Assembly (NCBI GenBank): GCA_018648945.1
Contig: JABGQJ010000303.1
Location: 1 to 8,705, forward strand
Source of the DNA: Victivallales bacterium
GTDB taxonomy: Bacteria; Verrucomicrobiota; Lentisphaeria; Oligosphaerales; Lenti-02
Direction of reading: 5' to 3'
DNA length: 8,705 nt
A program made the translations under genes and the position numbers. The first letter of the stretch is position 1; each line of letters opens with the position of its first letter. Below, in pieces: positions 7,295 through 8,705 of this stretch. The notes beneath the pieces were generated by a model. That model worked only from the letters and a program-made list of their open reading frames with translations. It searched no databases and was not told the origin of the DNA.

Positions 7295-7335
7295 GTGCGC
7301 CAGGATCGGGCATGATCCGGGCGTGCCGCACCTAC
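7295..7335 (-). repeat. GTAG-led bulged hairpin, possible REP-like copy
   Basis: On the minus strand GTAG (7335-7332) is followed at once by GTGC (7331-7328), which pairs with GCAC at 7298-7295. After a 5-nt bulge, GCC pairs with GGC, one mismatch follows, and then GGATC pairs with GATCC around a 6-nt loop (7308-7313). It is less regular than the copies at 4056 and 7381. Confidence 0.35.
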
Positions 7336-7380
7336 CTTGGGCGGGACGGCGCGTCGGATGATGGTGGGGTAGTGGGGAGA

Positions 7381-7403
7381 CACAGGCGAGACGCCTGTGC
7401 TAC
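7381..7403 (-). repeat. GTAG-led REP-like hairpin, copy 2
   Basis: On the minus strand GTAG (7403-7400) directly precedes a perfect 8-bp stem, CACAGGCG (7399-7392) and CGCCTGTG (7388-7381), with loop TCT. It has the same plan as the element at 4056-4079 but unrelated arm sequence. From memory, a very similar GTAGCACAGGCGTCTCGCCT string recurs between genes in planctomycete and verrucomicrobial genomes; this has not been checked. Confidence 0.6.
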
Positions 7404-7435
7404 TCTCCCGCACCAGCAGCGGCCTCCACGAGGGG

Positions 7436-7459
7436 GCCGGAGAGACCGGTCTCCCCGGC
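7436..7459 (-). terminator. 24-bp palindrome 25 bp past the mutase stop, likely 3' hairpin of the mutase transcript
   Basis: The two 12-base halves are inverted copies with one difference (7441 against 7454). In minus-strand RNA that pair is a G-U wobble, giving a continuous 10-bp stem with CCGG loop. In plus-strand RNA it is an A-C mismatch. This asymmetry fits a structure used in mutase mRNA. No U-run follows, so it may protect a 3' end or terminate in a U-independent way. Confidence 0.5.
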
Positions 7460-7484
7460 GGGGTGTCGCGGCTGGCCCCGTCTT

Positions 7485-8705
7485 CTACCCGCTGACCTCG
7501 GTGCCGCCACGGGCAATCAGGAACGCGGCAAGTTCGTTCCGTCGGGCCACCATGGCCAGCGCTGCCGCCGGCCCCCAGGCCTCCACATTCAGGCGCAGTT
7601 TGGGTTCATTGCCTGAGGGGCGGACCACGAACCACCAGCCGGAGGTGCCATCCGCCGTCGTGGCGATCCGGAACTTGAGATCCTGGGGCCACGCCTTGGC
7701 CGCAACGTAGGCATCGCCTGCGCCAGCGCGGTAGACACGCCAGTAGCCCGTGTCCTCCTGAATCCGCACCCCGTGGCGCTCGCCCTGCTCAGCGTACCGC
7801 GCGCAGAGCGCGTCCAGCACGGCGAGCAGCTCGCCATCCGTGGCAAACCCATAGTTGATTTCGCCGCTCCACACGTAGCGCTCGCGCCAGTCGCTCAGTA
7901 GAGAGGAAAGCGGGCGACCCTCGACTTTGGCCTCGGCAGCAACCTTGAGCAACAGCAGCGTGGTCAGATTGCCGCTGTCCACATAGTGGAACTGCGGGTA
8001 GAAATAGTGCCCGGAGTGCTCCCCGGCGAAGACAACGCAGTCGCGGTACTGGTCGCTACGCATGAGCTCCTTGATCTTGGCATGGCCCACCGGCGTATCC
8101 ACCAGTTCCACGTCCCCATCGACGGGGAAGATCTCCCGGAGCAGCTCGCTGCAGCACAGGTTGCGCATGACCACGGGGGCCGCCTTCCCACTCTCGCTCA
8201 CCAGTTGGGGAGCAAGCAACGCCAGAATCTGACTGCACGTAATACTCTCCCCCAACTCGTCCACGAAGCCAGCCCGGTCCGCGTCCCCGTCGAACCCCAC
8301 CCCCAGGTCGGCCCCGGCAGCCCGGACCGCGTTGCCCATTCCCACCACGTATTCCGCCAGCAATGGATTCGGCACGCCGTGCGGGAACCCCCCGTTCGGC
8401 TCAGGGTTGCCCCAGACGAACGAGAACTGCCCACTTGCGGTCAGCACATCGGCGATGGGCCGGAACGCCACGGCACCCACGCCGTTGCCAGCCTCCACAT
8501 AGACACGGAGCGGCTCAGCCAACCCGAGATCAGTCTCTGCCGACAGTCCTGCCAGTTCCAGGATCATGCGGGCGAAGTCCTCCCGCAAGTCAAGCGTCTC
8601 GGGCAGGTCGGGCTTGGGCCGGGCCAGAATGGCATCGCGCAGCCCTTCCAGCTCTGCAGTCGAGAGTGGCACCGCCCCCTTCTTGACCATTTTCACCCCA
8701 TTGTA
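7485..8705 (-). CDS. Phosphomannomutase/phosphoglucomutase (alpha-D-phosphohexomutase), 5' truncated by window edge
   Basis: There are 406 residues before the TAG stop. A GTG at 8696 could be taken as a start, but the frame continues to the edge and reads YNGVKM. In this family that is the sequence just after the catalytic TASHNP phosphoserine loop, so the gene continues to the right and the serine is outside the window. The enzyme interconverts hexose 1- and 6-phosphates in the cytoplasm and feeds nucleotide-sugar and glycan synthesis. Visible landmarks, counting from the edge: metal loop DGDADR (139-144), sugar-specificity loop GEHSGH (228-233), and C-terminal phosphate-binding loop RPSGNEPKLRLNVEA (from 362). 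All are intact. The preserved portion fits the usual family length of about 450-500. Substrate preference (mannose, glucose or glucosamine phosphate) cannot be fixed from this; GEHSGH fits PMM/PGM better than the glucosamine type. No partner gene is adjacent. Confidence 0.95.
   Translation of the reverse strand, partial: YNGVKMVKKGAVPLSTAELEGLRDAILARPKPDLPETLDLREDFARMILELAGLSAETDLGLAEPLRVYVEAGNGVGAVAFRPIADVLTASGQFSFVWGNPEPNGGFPHGVPNPLLAEYVVGMGNAVRAAGADLGVGFDGDADRAGFVDELGESITCSQILALLAPQLVSESGKAAPVVMRNLCCSELLREIFPVDGDVELVDTPVGHAKIKELMRSDQYRDCVVFAGEHSGHYFYPQFHYVDSGNLTTLLLLKVAAEAKVEGRPLSSLLSDWRERYVWSGEINYGFATDGELLAVLDALCARYAEQGERHGVRIQEDTGYWRVYRAGAGDAYVAAKAWPQDLKFRIATTADGTSGWWFVVRPSGNEPKLRLNVEAWGPAAALAMVARRNELAAFLIARGGTEVSG

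Larger units (their letters stand above)
7144..7484. other. 341-bp gap packed with inverted repeats; propeller gene leader and mutase 3' region
   Basis: No open frame in this gap looks like a real protein. It must carry the end of the mutase transcript and probably the promoter and leader of the propeller gene. Six inverted repeats are visible (7154-7167, 7184-7208, 7253-7286, 7295-7331, 7381-7399, 7436-7459). I did not find a convincing promoter by eye. Confidence 0.6.

Noticed and set aside
7144..7484. CRISPR array or tandem repeat in the inverted-repeat-rich gap
   Set aside because: The hairpins differ in sequence and are unevenly spaced; there is no repeat-spacer periodicity.
5923..7710. 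595-residue open frame on the plus strand opposite the propeller gene, the gap and the mutase 3' end
   Set aside because: It spans two genes with strong family matches on the other strand. Its product has no recognisable motif and the Gly/Ala/Arg/His-rich make-up of antisense frames in GC-rich DNA.
1..8705. A defence island or a new anti-phage system
   Set aside because: No nuclease, reverse transcriptase, STAND ATPase, toxin-antitoxin or CRISPR-associated motif was seen; the genes fit glycan and surface functions.

Overview
The window is GC-rich and gene-dense in a way typical of environmental bacteria. Three gene families point to a member of the PVC group (Planctomycetota, Lentisphaerota, Verrucomicrobiota) or a relative with a similar gene repertoire. 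These are a type I sulfatase of the iduronate-sulfatase kind, a large multidomain protein ending in an FGE-sulfatase (SUMF1-type) domain, and a secreted PQQ-type beta-propeller protein whose N-terminus looks like a decayed methyltransferase. The phylum is an inference from family content; there is no rRNA or other marker here.

Layout. Positions 1-672 (+) hold the C-terminal part of a sulfatase that enters from the left edge. After a convergent 140-bp gap, three genes follow on the minus strand, given here in their direction of transcription from the right edge. First is a phosphohexomutase (8705-7485), whose N-terminus with the catalytic serine loop lies outside the window. Then comes a 341-bp gap rich in inverted repeats, the secreted propeller protein (7143-4246), a 511-bp gap without a convincing gene, and the zinc-ribbon/TPR/membrane/FGE-domain protein (3734-813). 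The wide gaps argue against one tight operon, so the genes are probably separate transcription units.

Working together. The sulfatase and the FGE-domain protein face each other tail to tail. True formylglycine-generating enzymes activate sulfatases, but this FGE domain lacks the first of the two active-site cysteines. It is therefore unlikely to be the activating enzyme and is better read as a binding or structural version of the fold. The mutase fits sugar-phosphate supply for surface glycans. The propeller and sulfatase fit extracytoplasmic polysaccharide handling, but no shared pathway is shown by the sequence.

The most unusual non-coding signal is a set of short hairpins in the two larger gaps. 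The stem of each directly abuts a GTAG tetranucleotide, the layout of REP elements mobilised by RAYT transposases. Two have perfect 8-bp stems with entirely different arm sequences but the same plan. No CRISPR array, tRNA, rRNA, insertion sequence or recognisable defence system is seen.
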